From positions 186,001-250,000 of the forward strand of contig NZ_MZNT01000006.1 in the NCBI RefSeq assembly GCF_002042965.1: 64,000 nt of DNA, read 5' to 3'. Position 1 is the stretch's first letter, and each line of letters opens with the position of its first letter. The notes under the pieces are model-generated. The model did no database searches. It had not been told where the DNA came from and was given only the letters and a program-made list of their open reading frames with translations. The DNA is from Paenibacillus sp. 32352 (GTDB lineage Bacteria > Bacillota > Bacilli > Paenibacillales > NBRC-103111). The position numbers and the translations under genes are program-made. Shown here piece by piece: positions 25,517-34,442 of this stretch.

Positions 25517-25662
25517 TTAGAGACTGTCTTACAAATTATTGGCTCTCATGCTGAGGGCATCATAGGGAATCATGTTATCATTACCAGATGGATCCCACAT
25601 CGATGAACCTAAGCCCGACTCGCGTCGATTTCTTAGGATAAACATAAAGGAGAGTGACTCTA

Positions 25663-26712
25663 GTGAACGAAGCAACTGCAGGAGCCGCTGCCAAACGGCT
25701 GCAGGACATCCCTTTCTCTATATTGGATTTGGCCCCGGTAAGGGAGGGCGGCACACCGGCCGATTCCTTCCGGAATTCGCTGGATCTGGCCCGGCATGCA
25801 GAAGCATGGGGCTATCACCGGTACTGGCTCGCAGAGCATCATAATATGCCTGGGGTCGCAAGCTCTGCAACCTCTGTCGTGATCGGCTATATTGCTGCCG
25901 GCACCATCAAGATCAGAGTAGGCTCCGGCGGCATCATGCTGCCGAATCATGCTCCTCTCATGATTGCAGAGCAATTCGGAACGCTGGAGTCCATGTATCC
26001 GGGCCGTATCGATCTTGGTCTTGGCAGAGCGCCGGGCTCGGACCAGCCCGCCATGCGCGCTTTACGCCGCGGCCTTGGCAGCGACGGCAGCGATTTCCCC
26101 GAGCAGCTGGCAGAGCTGCGCGCTTATCTGAATCCTTCGGCCATCGACTCCCGGCCTATGGGCGTTAGAGCGGTGCCCGGCGAAGGCCTCGATATTCCGA
26201 TCTGGCTTCTCGGCTCCAGCGGCTTTAGCGCTCAGCTGGCGGGTCAGCTCGGGCTGCCGTTTGCCTTCGCAAGCCATTTTGCGCCGGACTACCTGATGGC
26301 TGCCTTGCAGCTGTATCGCAGCAGCTTCCGCCCGTCGGAGGTGCTGGATGAGCCTTACGCGATGGTCGGCGTCAACGTCGTCGCTGCGGAAACGGACGAA
26401 GAAGCCCGACGTCTGGCTACCTCGCACGAGCAGCAGTTCCTGAACATCATTCGCGGCAGAACGGGCCAATTAAAGCCGCCGGTTGAGGATATGGATGCGC
26501 TTTGGACCGAGCAGGAGAAGGCGGTCGTCCGCAGGCAGCTGAGCTACTCCGTTGCCGGTAACAAAGACACCGTCCGGGATAAGCTGCAGCAGATCCTTAA
26601 TCAAACGCAGGCCGACGAGCTTATCATTACAGGCCAGATCTATGACCATCAAGCGCGCCTGCGCTCTTATCAGATTATCGCCGAGGACGTTAGAGGAAAC
26701 ACCATGGCTTAA
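25663..26712 (+). CDS. LLM-class flavin-dependent monooxygenase (luciferase-like)
   Basis: A 349-residue TIM-barrel flavoenzyme of the YhbW/MsnO8 group. Family signatures are [20 protein letters not shown] at the N terminus, [16 protein letters not shown] (residues about 52-67), [16 protein letters not shown] (about 88) and [14 protein letters not shown] (about 115). It uses reduced FMN supplied by another enzyme; a flavin reductase-like gene converges on it 104 bp away. AAGGAG stands 10 bases before the GTG at 25663; an earlier GTG is too close to it. Substrate unknown. Confidence 0.87.
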   Translation: MNEATAGAAAKRLQDIPFSILDLAPVREGGTPADSFRNSLDLARHAEAWGYHRYWLAEHHNMPGVASSATSVVIGYIAAGTIKIRVGSGGIMLPNHAPLMIAEQFGTLESMYPGRIDLGLGRAPGSDQPAMRALRRGLGSDGSDFPEQLAELRAYLNPSAIDSRPMGVRAVPGEGLDIPIWLLGSSGFSAQLAGQLGLPFAFASHFAPDYLMAALQLYRSSFRPSEVLDEPYAMVGVNVVAAETDEEARRLATSHEQQFLNIIRGRTGQLKPPVEDMDALWTEQEKAVVRRQLSYSVAGNKDTVRDKLQQILNQTQADELIITGQIYDHQARLRSYQIIAEDVRGNTMA

Positions 26713-26717
26713 CGCAA

Positions 26718-26803
26718 AAAAGGAGCATTCCCGTGAACTGCACCCCAATTGTTAGACACCTATCTAACAACGGAGGTACAGTTTAGGGCTGCTCCTTTTT
26801 CTT
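26718..26803. terminator. Long bidirectional hairpin with IS-end-like centre
   Basis: GGAGCA and TGCTCC pair, with A- and T-runs outside, giving a terminator for both converging genes. Inside, AACTGCACC and GGTACAGTT pair, then GTTAGA and TCTAAC pair around 26752-26767. The inner part (AACTGCACCCCAATTGTTAG) resembles, from memory, the ends of IS3/IS150-type elements facing each other. Confidence 0.65.
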
Positions 26804-26816
26804 TCTATTTAAGGCG

Positions 26817-27428
26817 TTATTCCGGGCGATCCAGCACGAACTGCTCGCCCAGCTTCGAGTAGCTGGCTCCGGCAAGCCGGCTTACCGGCTTCAACGTATC
26901 CGCCTTGATATGGCCGTGATCGTAGACAGACTCGTCGATGTGAAAGCATACCACCCTGCCGATTAACAGATCGGCAGCGGGCATCTCCGGCGTGCCGCCG
27001 AGTGGAATGGACTGCTCCAGCAGGCATTCCATTCGGATTCGCGCTTCAGCAATACCGGGTACCGGGATCATGTCGCTCTTTACAGTAGACAGCCCTGCCC
27101 AGGCCACCTCACTCTCTTCCGGCGGAAGTGAAGCGGCCGTCCGATTGATCTCGCGAATATAGGCTTCGTCCGCTATATGAACAACGAAGGCTCCCGTAGC
27201 CGCCGCATTACGGGCCGTATCCTTACTGCGGCCCTGCTTTCTTTGTACAGAGACCGAAATCATAGGCGGATCTGCGGTAACAATATTGAAGTAGCTAAAG
27301 GGCGCCGCGTTCACTACCCCTTGGGAGGAGAGCGTCGTCACCAAGGCAATGGGCCTTGGGATGATGCTCCCGATAAGCAGCTTATAGCTTTCCCGTTCAC
27401 TAATCTCACTAGGATGGATGGTTATCAA
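26817..27428 (-). CDS. Flavin reductase-like FMN-binding protein
   Basis: A 203-residue split-barrel flavoprotein with the family pattern IGSIIPRPIALVTTLSSQGV (residues about 16-35), NAAPFSYFNIVTADPPMISV (about 40) and a later GRVVCFHIDESVY. Proteins of this type bind FMN and reduce flavin or act as small oxidoreductases. It is the last gene of the mhq run, 29 bp after mhqD, and is not part of the B. subtilis mhqNOP operon. It could feed reduced FMN to the nitroreductase or to the luciferase-like enzyme nearby. Confidence 0.83.
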   Translation of the reverse strand: MITIHPSEISERESYKLLIGSIIPRPIALVTTLSSQGVVNAAPFSYFNIVTADPPMISVSVQRKQGRSKDTARNAAATGAFVVHIADEAYIREINRTAASLPPEESEVAWAGLSTVKSDMIPVPGIAEARIRMECLLEQSIPLGGTPEMPAADLLIGRVVCFHIDESVYDHGHIKADTLKPVSRLAGASYSKLGEQFVLDRPE

Positions 27429-27457
27429 GGAAGCACCCCGTTTCGTTTAAGTAGTCC

Positions 27458-28075
27458 TCATTGAGCCGATCCAAATGATTCCCGAAACCACTCGGCTGCT
27501 GCTTCCACTTCAGTACGGGTCAGCTGATGCCCTGCCCGCTCCCAATGGACGGTGACGGAGGCTCCTGCTCCTTTAAGCAGCGACGTTAGCTCCTCCGTCT
27601 CTTCCGGCGAGCAGATCGGGTCGTTCATACCGGCCCCGATAAAGACCGGCACCTCCTTCAAATCCGGCAATCCGATTCCACGGCGCGGAACCATCGGATG
27701 GTGCAGGACCGCTCCCTTGAACGCATCCGGATAGTGGAACAAGAGGCTGCCGGCGATATTAGCGCCGTTCGAATAGCCCACTGCCACGAAATTCCGGCGG
27801 TCCAAGCCGTGCTCTGCGGCAGCCTGATCGAGGAAATCATAGACTTCCTTCGTACGGAAGATCAGATCCTCCTCATCGAACACTCCCTCCGCCAGCCGGC
27901 GGAAGAAGCGCGGCATTCCGTTTTCGAGCACATTGCCGCGGAGGCTTAATACCGAGGAGCCCGGCGACAATGCTTGAGCTATCGGCAGCAGGTCTCGCTC
28001 CGTCCCTCCCGTACCATGGAATAGCACGAGCACCGGTGCTTCGCTGTCAGTTCCTTTTTGAAATAGATGCCTCAT
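27458..28075 (-). CDS. mhqD: Carboxylesterase/hydrolase MhqD
   Basis: A 205-residue alpha/beta hydrolase of the phospholipase/carboxylesterase type. Oxyanion region VLVLFHGTGGTERDLLP (residues 15-31), nucleophile elbow VGYSNGAN (Ser about 104), acid in GAGMNDPICSPEE and His in ERAGHQLT. MhqD belongs to the MhqR regulon responding to quinones. It overlaps the mhqO stop by one base. Confidence 0.88.
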   Translation of the reverse strand: MRHLFQKGTDSEAPVLVLFHGTGGTERDLLPIAQALSPGSSVLSLRGNVLENGMPRFFRRLAEGVFDEEDLIFRTKEVYDFLDQAAAEHGLDRRNFVAVGYSNGANIAGSLLFHYPDAFKGAVLHHPMVPRRGIGLPDLKEVPVFIGAGMNDPICSPEETEELTSLLKGAGASVTVHWERAGHQLTRTEVEAAAEWFRESFGSAQ

Positions 28076-29019
28076 TATTCATCGCCCTCCAATACACGTA
28101 CTTCGATAGGATCCAAATTCGCTTCGATTTGCGGACGGTTCGCCTCGTACCATGCGGGAAGCATCAGCTTCTCACCCAGCTCCTCCGGTGTCTCGTCGCG
28201 TGCAAAGCCTGGAGGGTCTGTAGCAATCTCGAACAGGATTCCGCCTTCTTCACGGAAGTAGATAGCATTGAAATATTGACGGTCAATGATAGGAGTCGGA
28301 CGGAAGCCGCTATGCTCCACTTTGCTTCTCCACAGCTCATGCTCTTCATGGTCTTTAGCCCGCCATGCGATATGGTGAACCGTTCCTGCTCCGCCGTGCC
28401 CATATTCCATCGGAGTTACGTTCACGTCGATTACGTTACCCAAGTCACCTGTCGCTTTGTAGCGGGTATATGATCCCTCCTGGCCGATTTTTTGAAGCCC
28501 CATGACCTGCTCCAGCAATTGGCCGGTTTGAATCGGGGCCGTACTGAACAGAACCGCGCCTCCGAACCCCTTGATGGCTTTCTCAGCCGGAACGCCCCCG
28601 AACGACCATTGGCTAGGCGCTCCTTCCTCTCTCTCGACAATTTCAAGCCGCAGCCCATCTTTGTCGGAGAATTGAAGGTACTGCTCGCCGAATCGTTCTG
28701 ACTTCATCACAGAAACGCCGAGCTTTTTCAACCGGGCTTCCCAGAACTCCAGCGAGCCGACAGGGACCACATACGAGGTAATTCCTACCTGCCCACCGCC
28801 GATACGGCCTTTACGGGACCCAGCATAGGGGAAGAACGTAATGATCGTGCCCGGACTTCCGATCTGATCTCCGAAATACAAGTGGTACACTTCCGGCGCA
28901 TCGAAGTTGATCGTTTTTTTAACCAGTCTCAAACCAAGCACACCAGAGTAGAAATCGACGGTTTCCTGTGCATTCCGTACGAATGCGGTAATATGATGAA
29001 TTCCAGCTGTTTTAGTCAT
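28075..29019 (-). CDS. mhqO: Ring-cleaving dioxygenase MhqO (glyoxalase fold)
   Basis: A 314-residue protein with two tandem VOC/glyoxalase modules: TAGIHHITAFVRNAQETVDF at the start supplies one His ligand, GAGTVHHIAWRAKDHEEHEL near residue 213 another, and FEIATDPPGF near 268 the Glu. MhqO/MhqA-type dioxygenases are thought to open hydroquinone rings in the detoxification pathway. It sits between mhqN and mhqD. Confidence 0.9.
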   Translation of the reverse strand: MTKTAGIHHITAFVRNAQETVDFYSGVLGLRLVKKTINFDAPEVYHLYFGDQIGSPGTIITFFPYAGSRKGRIGGGQVGITSYVVPVGSLEFWEARLKKLGVSVMKSERFGEQYLQFSDKDGLRLEIVEREEGAPSQWSFGGVPAEKAIKGFGGAVLFSTAPIQTGQLLEQVMGLQKIGQEGSYTRYKATGDLGNVIDVNVTPMEYGHGGAGTVHHIAWRAKDHEEHELWRSKVEHSGFRPTPIIDRQYFNAIYFREEGGILFEIATDPPGFARDETPEELGEKLMLPAWYEANRPQIEANLDPIEVRVLEGDE

Positions 29020-29078
29020 TGTAAAATCTCTCCTTTATCTATGGTTAATTAATGTTGTATTAGTAAAATTGCGATCTA

Positions 29079-29699
29079 TCAAAAGGTGTTGTAGCTGACA
29101 AACTCTCCGGTCGGCTTGCGGTAGCCGCGCGGTCTTTGACTGGCTTCCTTGCCGATCGTAATCAGCATGGCCGGGACGTAGTTATCGGGGATATGAAGCT
29201 CTCTGCGAAGCGCCTCCGGATCAAACCCGATCATCGGGCACGTATCCCAGCCCTTATCCTTCGCGGCGAGCATGAACAGCATAGCAGACAAGCTGGCATT
29301 GCGAATCGCTTCTTCCTGCTTGAACGTTTCCCCTCGCTCCTCATAAAACCCAAGAACCGACTCGACGGTCATGTCATATTCCTGCTTGCTCATGACCCCT
29401 AGCTGGAGAAGGCCTTCGTTGATCGCAGCCACCTCCTTGTAGGCATCCTTGTTGCCAAGGACGACTATCGCCGCGGAAGCGGTTTTGACCTTATACTGCC
29501 GGTTGGCCGCCTCGTATACTTTATCTTTGAGCTCCGGATCCTTCACGACAAGGTAGTGCGTATGCTGCAGATTAAAGGCGGACGGAGCGAATTTGACAAG
29601 CTGGAACAGCTCCTCCAGCTCCTTATCCAGTATTTCCACACCGGGAATAAAGTTATTTGCCGATCTGCGTGCTTTCAATAACGTTGTAAATTCGCTCAT
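29079..29699 (-). CDS. mhqN: Nitroreductase MhqN
   Basis: A 206-residue nitroreductase-family FMN enzyme beginning MSEFTTLLKARRSANNFIPG, with PSAFNLQHTHYLVVKD near residue 42 and the C-terminal LITIGKEASQRPRGYRKP. It probably reduces quinones or nitroaromatics. GGAGTGAG precedes the ATG at 29699. It follows mhqP by 34 bp. Confidence 0.9.
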   Translation of the reverse strand: MSEFTTLLKARRSANNFIPGVEILDKELEELFQLVKFAPSAFNLQHTHYLVVKDPELKDKVYEAANRQYKVKTASAAIVVLGNKDAYKEVAAINEGLLQLGVMSKQEYDMTVESVLGFYEERGETFKQEEAIRNASLSAMLFMLAAKDKGWDTCPMIGFDPEALRRELHIPDNYVPAMLITIGKEASQRPRGYRKPTGEFVSYNTF

Positions 29700-29733
29700 A
29701 ACAGGCTCACTCCATCCTATGTTTTTCAAAAAA

Positions 29734-30135
29734 TTAGCGGATCAAAGCATCCAAAGAATAAGCTCCTGCACCGATCAATGCTACGCCTACGGCTACGGCA
29801 ATCAGCATCAGATTGTATTCATAGCCGTTGGAGGTTGCCCAATAGCCGTTTTTCCCATGGACCTTAACTATAGCGCCCAGCATCGTGAGGACAATCAGCG
29901 CGGCTCCTACTTCTGTGAACAAGCCGGCAGCGAACAGCAAGCCCCCGATCAGCTCCATCAGCCCGGATAATACTGCCATCAGCACGCCCGGCTTAATGCC
30001 GACCGACTCCATCCAGCCCCCGGTTCCTTTAGGCCCGTAGCCGCCGAACCATCCGAACAGCTTCTGGGCTCCATGCCCCGCAAAGGTCAAGCCTATAACC
30101 AGACGTACAATCAATAACCCTAATGCAATACTCAT
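29734..30135 (-). CDS. mhqP: DoxX-family membrane protein MhqP
   Basis: A 133-residue protein with four transmembrane helices and the DoxX signature [20 protein letters not shown] (residues about 9-28). DoxX proteins partner with oxidoreductases at the membrane; MhqP is part of the quinone-resistance operon. GGAGGG lies 7 bases before the ATG at 30135. A palindromic operator sits just upstream. Confidence 0.9.
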   Translation of the reverse strand: MSIALGLLIVRLVIGLTFAGHGAQKLFGWFGGYGPKGTGGWMESVGIKPGVLMAVLSGLMELIGGLLFAAGLFTEVGAALIVLTMLGAIVKVHGKNGYWATSNGYEYNLMLIAVAVGVALIGAGAYSLDALIR

Positions 30136-30173
30136 TTGAAATCCCTCCGTTTTTGGTTTTATCAATTTAAAGA

Positions 30174-30189
30174 ATCTTAATTTTAAGAT
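30174..30189. promoter_or_regulatory. MhqR operator upstream of mhqP
   Basis: ATCTTAATTTTAAGAT is a near-perfect palindrome with the same ATCTTAA/TTAAGAT arms as the site upstream of mhqR, and resembles known MhqR boxes (ATCTNNAATNNAGAT type). Confidence 0.75.
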
Positions 30190-30232
30190 ATTGGGTAAAA
30201 ATGAAAGCAGTTATCTGCAGTTTTGTGCAGAA

Positions 30233-30676
30233 CTACTTGAAATGACCCTGTGCGTGCTTGCCGAGCTTCTTGAGCAGCTGGCTTGCGACCCGCTTCTCCT
30301 CGAGGGTGAGTCCTTCCACCGCTTTCTCGATGACCTCGGCATGCTGAGGAAACACGTCGTCGATGAACTGCTTGCCTTTATCGGTAATCTCAGCGAAGAT
30401 GAGACGCCGATCCTCGGTAGAAGCTTTCCTCTGCACGAATTCCTTCTTCTCCAGCTTATCTACCACATAGGTTATGTTGCCGCTGCTCATCAGTACTTTG
30501 CCGCCAATTTGTTGAATGGGCTGCGCCCCCTTGTGGTACAGCAGCTCCAGAACCCCGAACTCGGTTCTATTTAATCCATGACTTCGGATATCCCGATCGG
30601 CGTGTGCATTCACCCATTGGCTTGCTCTTGATAGTGCGATATATAAGTCCAGGGAAGCCTCGCGATCCTGTGCCAT
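30233..30676 (-). CDS. mhqR: MarR-family repressor MhqR
   Basis: A 147-residue MarR protein with winged helix around KVLMSSGNITYVVDKLEKKE (residues about 60-79) and the wing STEDRRLIFAEITDKG. B. subtilis MhqR represses mhqNOP, mhqED and azoR2 and is relieved by methylhydroquinone and similar electrophiles. GGAGG precedes the ATG at 30676. It lies 97 bp upstream of mhqP, with an operator in front of each, implying autorepression plus control of the operon. Confidence 0.9.
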   Translation of the reverse strand: MAQDREASLDLYIALSRASQWVNAHADRDIRSHGLNRTEFGVLELLYHKGAQPIQQIGGKVLMSSGNITYVVDKLEKKEFVQRKASTEDRRLIFAEITDKGKQFIDDVFPQHAEVIEKAVEGLTLEEKRVASQLLKKLGKHAQGHFK

Positions 30677-30706
30677 CCTGCTCACCTCCGATGTGTTGAT
30701 CAAATG

Positions 30707-30720
30707 TCTTAAATTTAAGA
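30707..30720. promoter_or_regulatory. MhqR operator upstream of mhqR
   Basis: TCTTAAATTTAAGA is a perfect 14-bp palindrome, 30 bp upstream of the mhqR start. Confidence 0.75.
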
Positions 30721-30859
30721 TACTTTATTTTGATCTATTTGTCAACACGTTATTTTTAAAATTATTTCCTTCCGGCATTTCTCCTTCGGATTTGTTCCAG
30801 CAGCCGTTAATTTGCCCTTTGTTGGGTGCGTCCATCCGTCGTTTCCCTTTCCTTATAAG

Positions 30860-30884
30860 AAAAAGCCCGCTATCGCAGGCTTTG
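30860..30884 (-). terminator. Terminator of the MORN-repeat gene
   Basis: On the minus strand GCCTGC and GCGGGC pair around a short loop and a T-run follows, 13 bp beyond the stop. Confidence 0.85.
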
Positions 30885-30896
30885 TTCTTACGCTGA

Positions 30897-32477
30897 TTAT
30901 TTTAACTGCTTGATTGCATAGGAGTGGCGGTCGTTTTCCTTTTTCAATTCCGCCGTGTAACCGTCTCTCAGCTCGTTCAAACGGGTTTTTAACGACTCGA
31001 TCTGCTGCTGGGCCGCTCCTTTTTTAAAGATTTGGTCGATCAGCGTCTGGGCGTCAGCCAGCTGCTTCTCCAGCTCGGCTCTCGCCGTTTCCGCTGTTTT
31101 GGAGCTGTCTCCCGAGAGCGAATTGATTTTATCCAAAATCTCCTTATGCTTCGTTCGCGCTTCATCAAGCGCTTTATCGTAGGATGCCTGGCTGGAGTAA
31201 GCCCCGGGACTATCCTTGCGCACCTGTGCGAGCTGGTCCTCCAGCTGCTTCCGGTCCTGATTGTACCTCTCTTTAATCTCGTAAAGAGCCTTCTCGTGCC
31301 GCTCATTCTCCTGCTTTATCGGATCGGACTGCGAGCCTGGATTGGTGTTGGGCAGCGTCGTCGTATCATTCCCTATCTCGACTTTCCGGATCAGAACATC
31401 ATTGCTGTACTCGCTGACGGACAGCAATGTCCCCTTCTTATCATAATAGGAGATCATGCCGTCCATCATATTGTTTCTGAAATCCCCTGTAATCTTCTCG
31501 CCCTTGGACGTGGTGTAGGTTCCCTTGCCGTCCCGTTTGCCGTCAACAAAGTCGCCTTCATAGACGTCTCCGTTCTTATATACCAGCTTGCCTCGGCCGC
31601 TAGGCTGTCCGTTATCAAACGGGCCCGTGTATTTGTCCCCATTCTCGTAATACAGAGTACCGTTAGAGCGCTCCCCGTTTGAGAATGTTCCATCGAAAAC
31701 CAGGCTTCCCGCTGCCGAATACTGCTTCCCGGCTCCACTCAGCACGCCGTCCTTCATAGCGGCATCGGTCTCCAGCTGGCCGTTGTCATAATAGCTCTTG
31801 GAACGGCCGTCCTTCGGTACGCCGTCCGCCATTGTCCCGTCAAACAGCACCTTCCCGATCGAATTGACCAGCTTGCCCTTCCCTTCCGGAGATCCGTCGA
31901 CGAGCATTCCCGTATACTTATCTCCATTCGGGTACACGTATTCCCCTTTTACAGGCTTGGAGCTGTCCGTAGTCGTGTCTGTCGGCTTGGACGGATTCGC
32001 CGTTCCCCCGGTGCTTCCGGTTTTCCCCGGTGTGGTTGTGCTCTTGGGCGTAGTCAAATAAATGGTGGATGTATTCTGAACCCATTTGACCTCTTTGCCG
32101 GAGGCTTCACCCACAAACCGGAGTGGAACGAGTGTATTGCCGTCCACCAGCCGCGGCGCCAGCTCCAGCTCACTCAGCTCGTCATTCACATAGGCATCCG
32201 TATCATCGATAACCAACTCGATCGTCAAGCCATCCTTGGTGCCTGTCACGGTCTGCGTGTCGGCATCCCAGCCCACAGTCAGCCCGAGCTTTTCAAAGAT
32301 AGCCCGGAAAGGCACGAGCGTCGTCCCATTTTCCAGCACCGGCTGTACTTCGAATTTGACCAGCTTATTGTCCAAATATACTCGTATCGGCCGTTCCGCC
32401 GCGGCATTCACGGAATAGGGCAGCGCCAGTGCGCCCCACAGCAAACAAGCCGATAGCATGGCGTATCGTTTCTTCAT
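30897..32477 (-). CDS. Exported protein with copper-amine-oxidase-N domain, MORN repeats and coiled coil
   Basis: 526 residues. A Sec signal (residues 1-25, ending VNAAA) leads to a copper-amine-oxidase N-like domain (residues about 30-145) with the duplicated GTTLVPFRAIFEKLGLTVGW and GNTLVPLRFVGEASGKEVKW motifs. Those domains are common in Paenibacillus surface proteins and carry no oxidase activity. A Pro/Thr/Gly linker follows, then six to eight MORN-like repeats (about 178-365; GEYVYPNGDKYTGMLVDGSP, GRGKLVYKNGDVYEGDFVDG), and a charged coiled coil to the end. The layout suggests a wall-associated scaffold. Function unknown. Confidence 0.8.
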   Translation of the reverse strand: MKKRYAMLSACLLWGALALPYSVNAAAERPIRVYLDNKLVKFEVQPVLENGTTLVPFRAIFEKLGLTVGWDADTQTVTGTKDGLTIELVIDDTDAYVNDELSELELAPRLVDGNTLVPLRFVGEASGKEVKWVQNTSTIYLTTPKSTTTPGKTGSTGGTANPSKPTDTTTDSSKPVKGEYVYPNGDKYTGMLVDGSPEGKGKLVNSIGKVLFDGTMADGVPKDGRSKSYYDNGQLETDAAMKDGVLSGAGKQYSAAGSLVFDGTFSNGERSNGTLYYENGDKYTGPFDNGQPSGRGKLVYKNGDVYEGDFVDGKRDGKGTYTTSKGEKITGDFRNNMMDGMISYYDKKGTLLSVSEYSNDVLIRKVEIGNDTTTLPNTNPGSQSDPIKQENERHEKALYEIKERYNQDRKQLEDQLAQVRKDSPGAYSSQASYDKALDEARTKHKEILDKINSLSGDSSKTAETARAELEKQLADAQTLIDQIFKKGAAQQQIESLKTRLNELRDGYTAELKKENDRHSYAIKQLK

Positions 32478-32644
32478 ACCCGGCTATCCCTCCCTGTACA
32501 TCCTGTCTCTATTATATAAAATCTTCCATCAGGTGTCGAAACTCCTACTTGTTATATCGACCAATCGGGAGGGAATCTTAACTCTTTTCGCACTATCGCC
32601 GCATGACAGGAAGAAGCCAAGCGGAAAAGACATGCGTAAGCAGC

Positions 32645-32676
32645 AAAAAACTCCCATCCACTAAGGGATAAGAGTC
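32645..32676 (-). terminator. Terminator of the 87-residue gene
   Basis: On the minus strand ACTCTTATCC and GGATGGGAGT pair with wobbles and six T residues follow. Confidence 0.75.
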
Positions 32677-32694
32677 TTTATGTACGGCATTGAA

Positions 32695-32958
32695 TTAATC
32701 GATATAGGTGACGATGCCCTTTTCCGTCAGGTAGTCCATTTCCAGATCCAGAATGGTTTCGACCGTCAGCTCGTCCAATTTGACATCCTTGCGGCTCATT
32801 ACATAATCTACAATCTCATCGCTGTCGATATCATCTTCCTTGGCGTTATTGATAAAAGTCTGCTCATGCTTCAAAACCAGCCTGATGCTCGCTTCGTCCA
32901 CCTTCGTCTTATCCGCAATGAACTGTACAAGCTCCTGTTCGTTAATAGCTTCGCTCAT
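32695..32958 (-). CDS. Conserved-looking small acidic protein, unknown function
   Basis: 87 residues, strongly acidic and mostly helical, with no Cys and no membrane segment. The middle (KHEQTFINNAKEDDIDSDEI) and end (ILDLEMDYLTEKGIVTYID) look like a small DNA- or protein-binding domain, but I do not recognise a family. A TGAGCGAAG start with upstream purine-rich sequence and its own terminator support it as a real single gene. Confidence 0.65.
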   Translation of the reverse strand: MSEAINEQELVQFIADKTKVDEASIRLVLKHEQTFINNAKEDDIDSDEIVDYVMSRKDVKLDELTVETILDLEMDYLTEKGIVTYID

Positions 32959-33050
32959 GATCGTTATCCCCTTACTGTCTTTTTAGTGCCATTGTAACAT
33001 AATTTGCGCTTACGACCTAAATTTCTATTCCCTCAGGTTTCTTAACCGGC

Positions 33051-33097
33051 AAAAAGCCCCCGTCCGTAAAAGAAGCTTCTTTCACAAACGGAGGCTT
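33051..33097 (-). terminator. Terminator of xpt-pbuX
   Basis: On the minus strand GCCTCCGTTTGTGAAAGAAG pairs with CTTCTTTTACGGACGGGGGC, followed by TTTTT. Confidence 0.85.
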
Positions 33098-33133
33098 ATT
33101 ATCGGTCAATAGAATGCTTGTAGCAGCATGAAC

Positions 33134-34429
33134 TTAAGCGGCTTTAGGATCCGCCGCGGATGAGGCTTCATCCTTGGAGCTGGACAAGCACAGATTTAAT
33201 ACAATGGCTGTCAGGGAGCCGGATACGATGCCGTTTTGCAGCAGCATCTTGGCAAAGTCCGGCAGCTGGTCGAACATCTGAGGCAGCGTTGCCGAGCCCA
33301 GACCGACCGCGATACTGCAAGCGGCGATCAGCAGATTCCGCTCTTTGCGCAGATCCACCTCGGATAAGATGGAAATACCGGAAGCGGCAACCGACCCGAA
33401 CATCACGATCATGGCTCCGCCAAGTACGGCATTCGGGATGACCGTCGTCAACGCAGCCAGCTTAGGCAGCAATCCGAGTACGACCATGATCCCGCCCGCG
33501 GCGAAAATAACATCCCGGGACTTCACACGGGTCAAAGAGATCAAGCCGACATTTTGCGAGAAAGCGGTGTAAGGGAAAGCATTGAAAATACCGCCCAGCA
33601 TAATCGCCAAGCCTTCGGAACGCAACCCGTTCACGATTTGCTTCTGCTCGACCTTCTGATCCGTAGCTTTGCCTACGGCGAAATAAACGCCTGTGGACTC
33701 CACCATGCTCACGATGTTGACAATAATCATGGTCACGATAGCGGTAATGCTAATTTGAGGAATACCGAAGTAAAACGGCTGTGCAATGCTGAACCAGGAT
33801 GCTTCGCCAACCGACGAGAAATGCACGATGCCCATGAAATAACCGATTACGGTACCGACCACCAAGCCGATAAGCACCGATATAGCGCGAAGGAAGCCTG
33901 TGGCCAACCGATTCACCAGCAAAATTACGAGCAGCGTAATCACAGCCAGCAGCAGGTTGTGGGGCTGTCCGAAATCCGGGGCGCCCTGTCCGCCTGCGGC
34001 ATTATTCATAGCGACCGGAATCAGCGAAAGTCCGATGATCGTTACGACCGATCCGGTTACGATGGTGGGGAAAAATTTGAGCATTTTGCCATACAGCGGC
34101 GCAGCCAGAACGACGAATAGGCCGGATATAATAATGGCCCCGTACGTGGTCGCTAAATTCGAGGTTGATGCGATAGCGATAATCGGTCCCACTGCCGTAA
34201 ACGTACATCCCAGCACGACCGGCAGACGGCTTCCGAAAAATCGGGTTCCCATGACCTGCAGGATCGTAGCGAGTCCGCATGTGAACAGATCGGCAGCGAT
34301 CAAGTAAGCCATTTGGGCGGGAGTCAGCTTCAGCGCTCCCCCCACGATCAGCGGCACGACAACGGCCCCGGCATACATGGCCAGCACGTGCTGGAAGCCT
34401 AGCGTCACTACCTTTTGTTTGCTTAACAT
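33134..34429 (-). CDS. pbuX: Xanthine permease
   Basis: A 431-residue NCS2/UraA-family purine permease with 14 predicted segments. Family motifs include QHVLAMYAGAVVVPLIVGGA (residues about 14-33), GCTFTAVGPIIAIAS (about 75) and ESTGVYFAVGKATDQ (about 245), which holds the key Glu of the substrate site. It follows xpt by 13 bp under the guanine riboswitch and takes up xanthine for salvage. Confidence 0.95.
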   Translation of the reverse strand: MLSKQKVVTLGFQHVLAMYAGAVVVPLIVGGALKLTPAQMAYLIAADLFTCGLATILQVMGTRFFGSRLPVVLGCTFTAVGPIIAIASTSNLATTYGAIIISGLFVVLAAPLYGKMLKFFPTIVTGSVVTIIGLSLIPVAMNNAAGGQGAPDFGQPHNLLLAVITLLVILLVNRLATGFLRAISVLIGLVVGTVIGYFMGIVHFSSVGEASWFSIAQPFYFGIPQISITAIVTMIIVNIVSMVESTGVYFAVGKATDQKVEQKQIVNGLRSEGLAIMLGGIFNAFPYTAFSQNVGLISLTRVKSRDVIFAAGGIMVVLGLLPKLAALTTVIPNAVLGGAMIVMFGSVAASGISILSEVDLRKERNLLIAACSIAVGLGSATLPQMFDQLPDFAKMLLQNGIVSGSLTAIVLNLCLSSSKDEASSAADPKAA

Positions 34430-34442
34430 TCTTTAATCTCCC

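Noticed and set aside
25304..25662. An S-box or T-box leader upstream of tsuA
   Set aside because: None of the conserved riboswitch blocks nor a terminator/antiterminator pair is present.
30897..32477. A functional copper amine oxidase
   Set aside because: Only the non-catalytic N-terminal domain is present; there is no topaquinone site or catalytic core.
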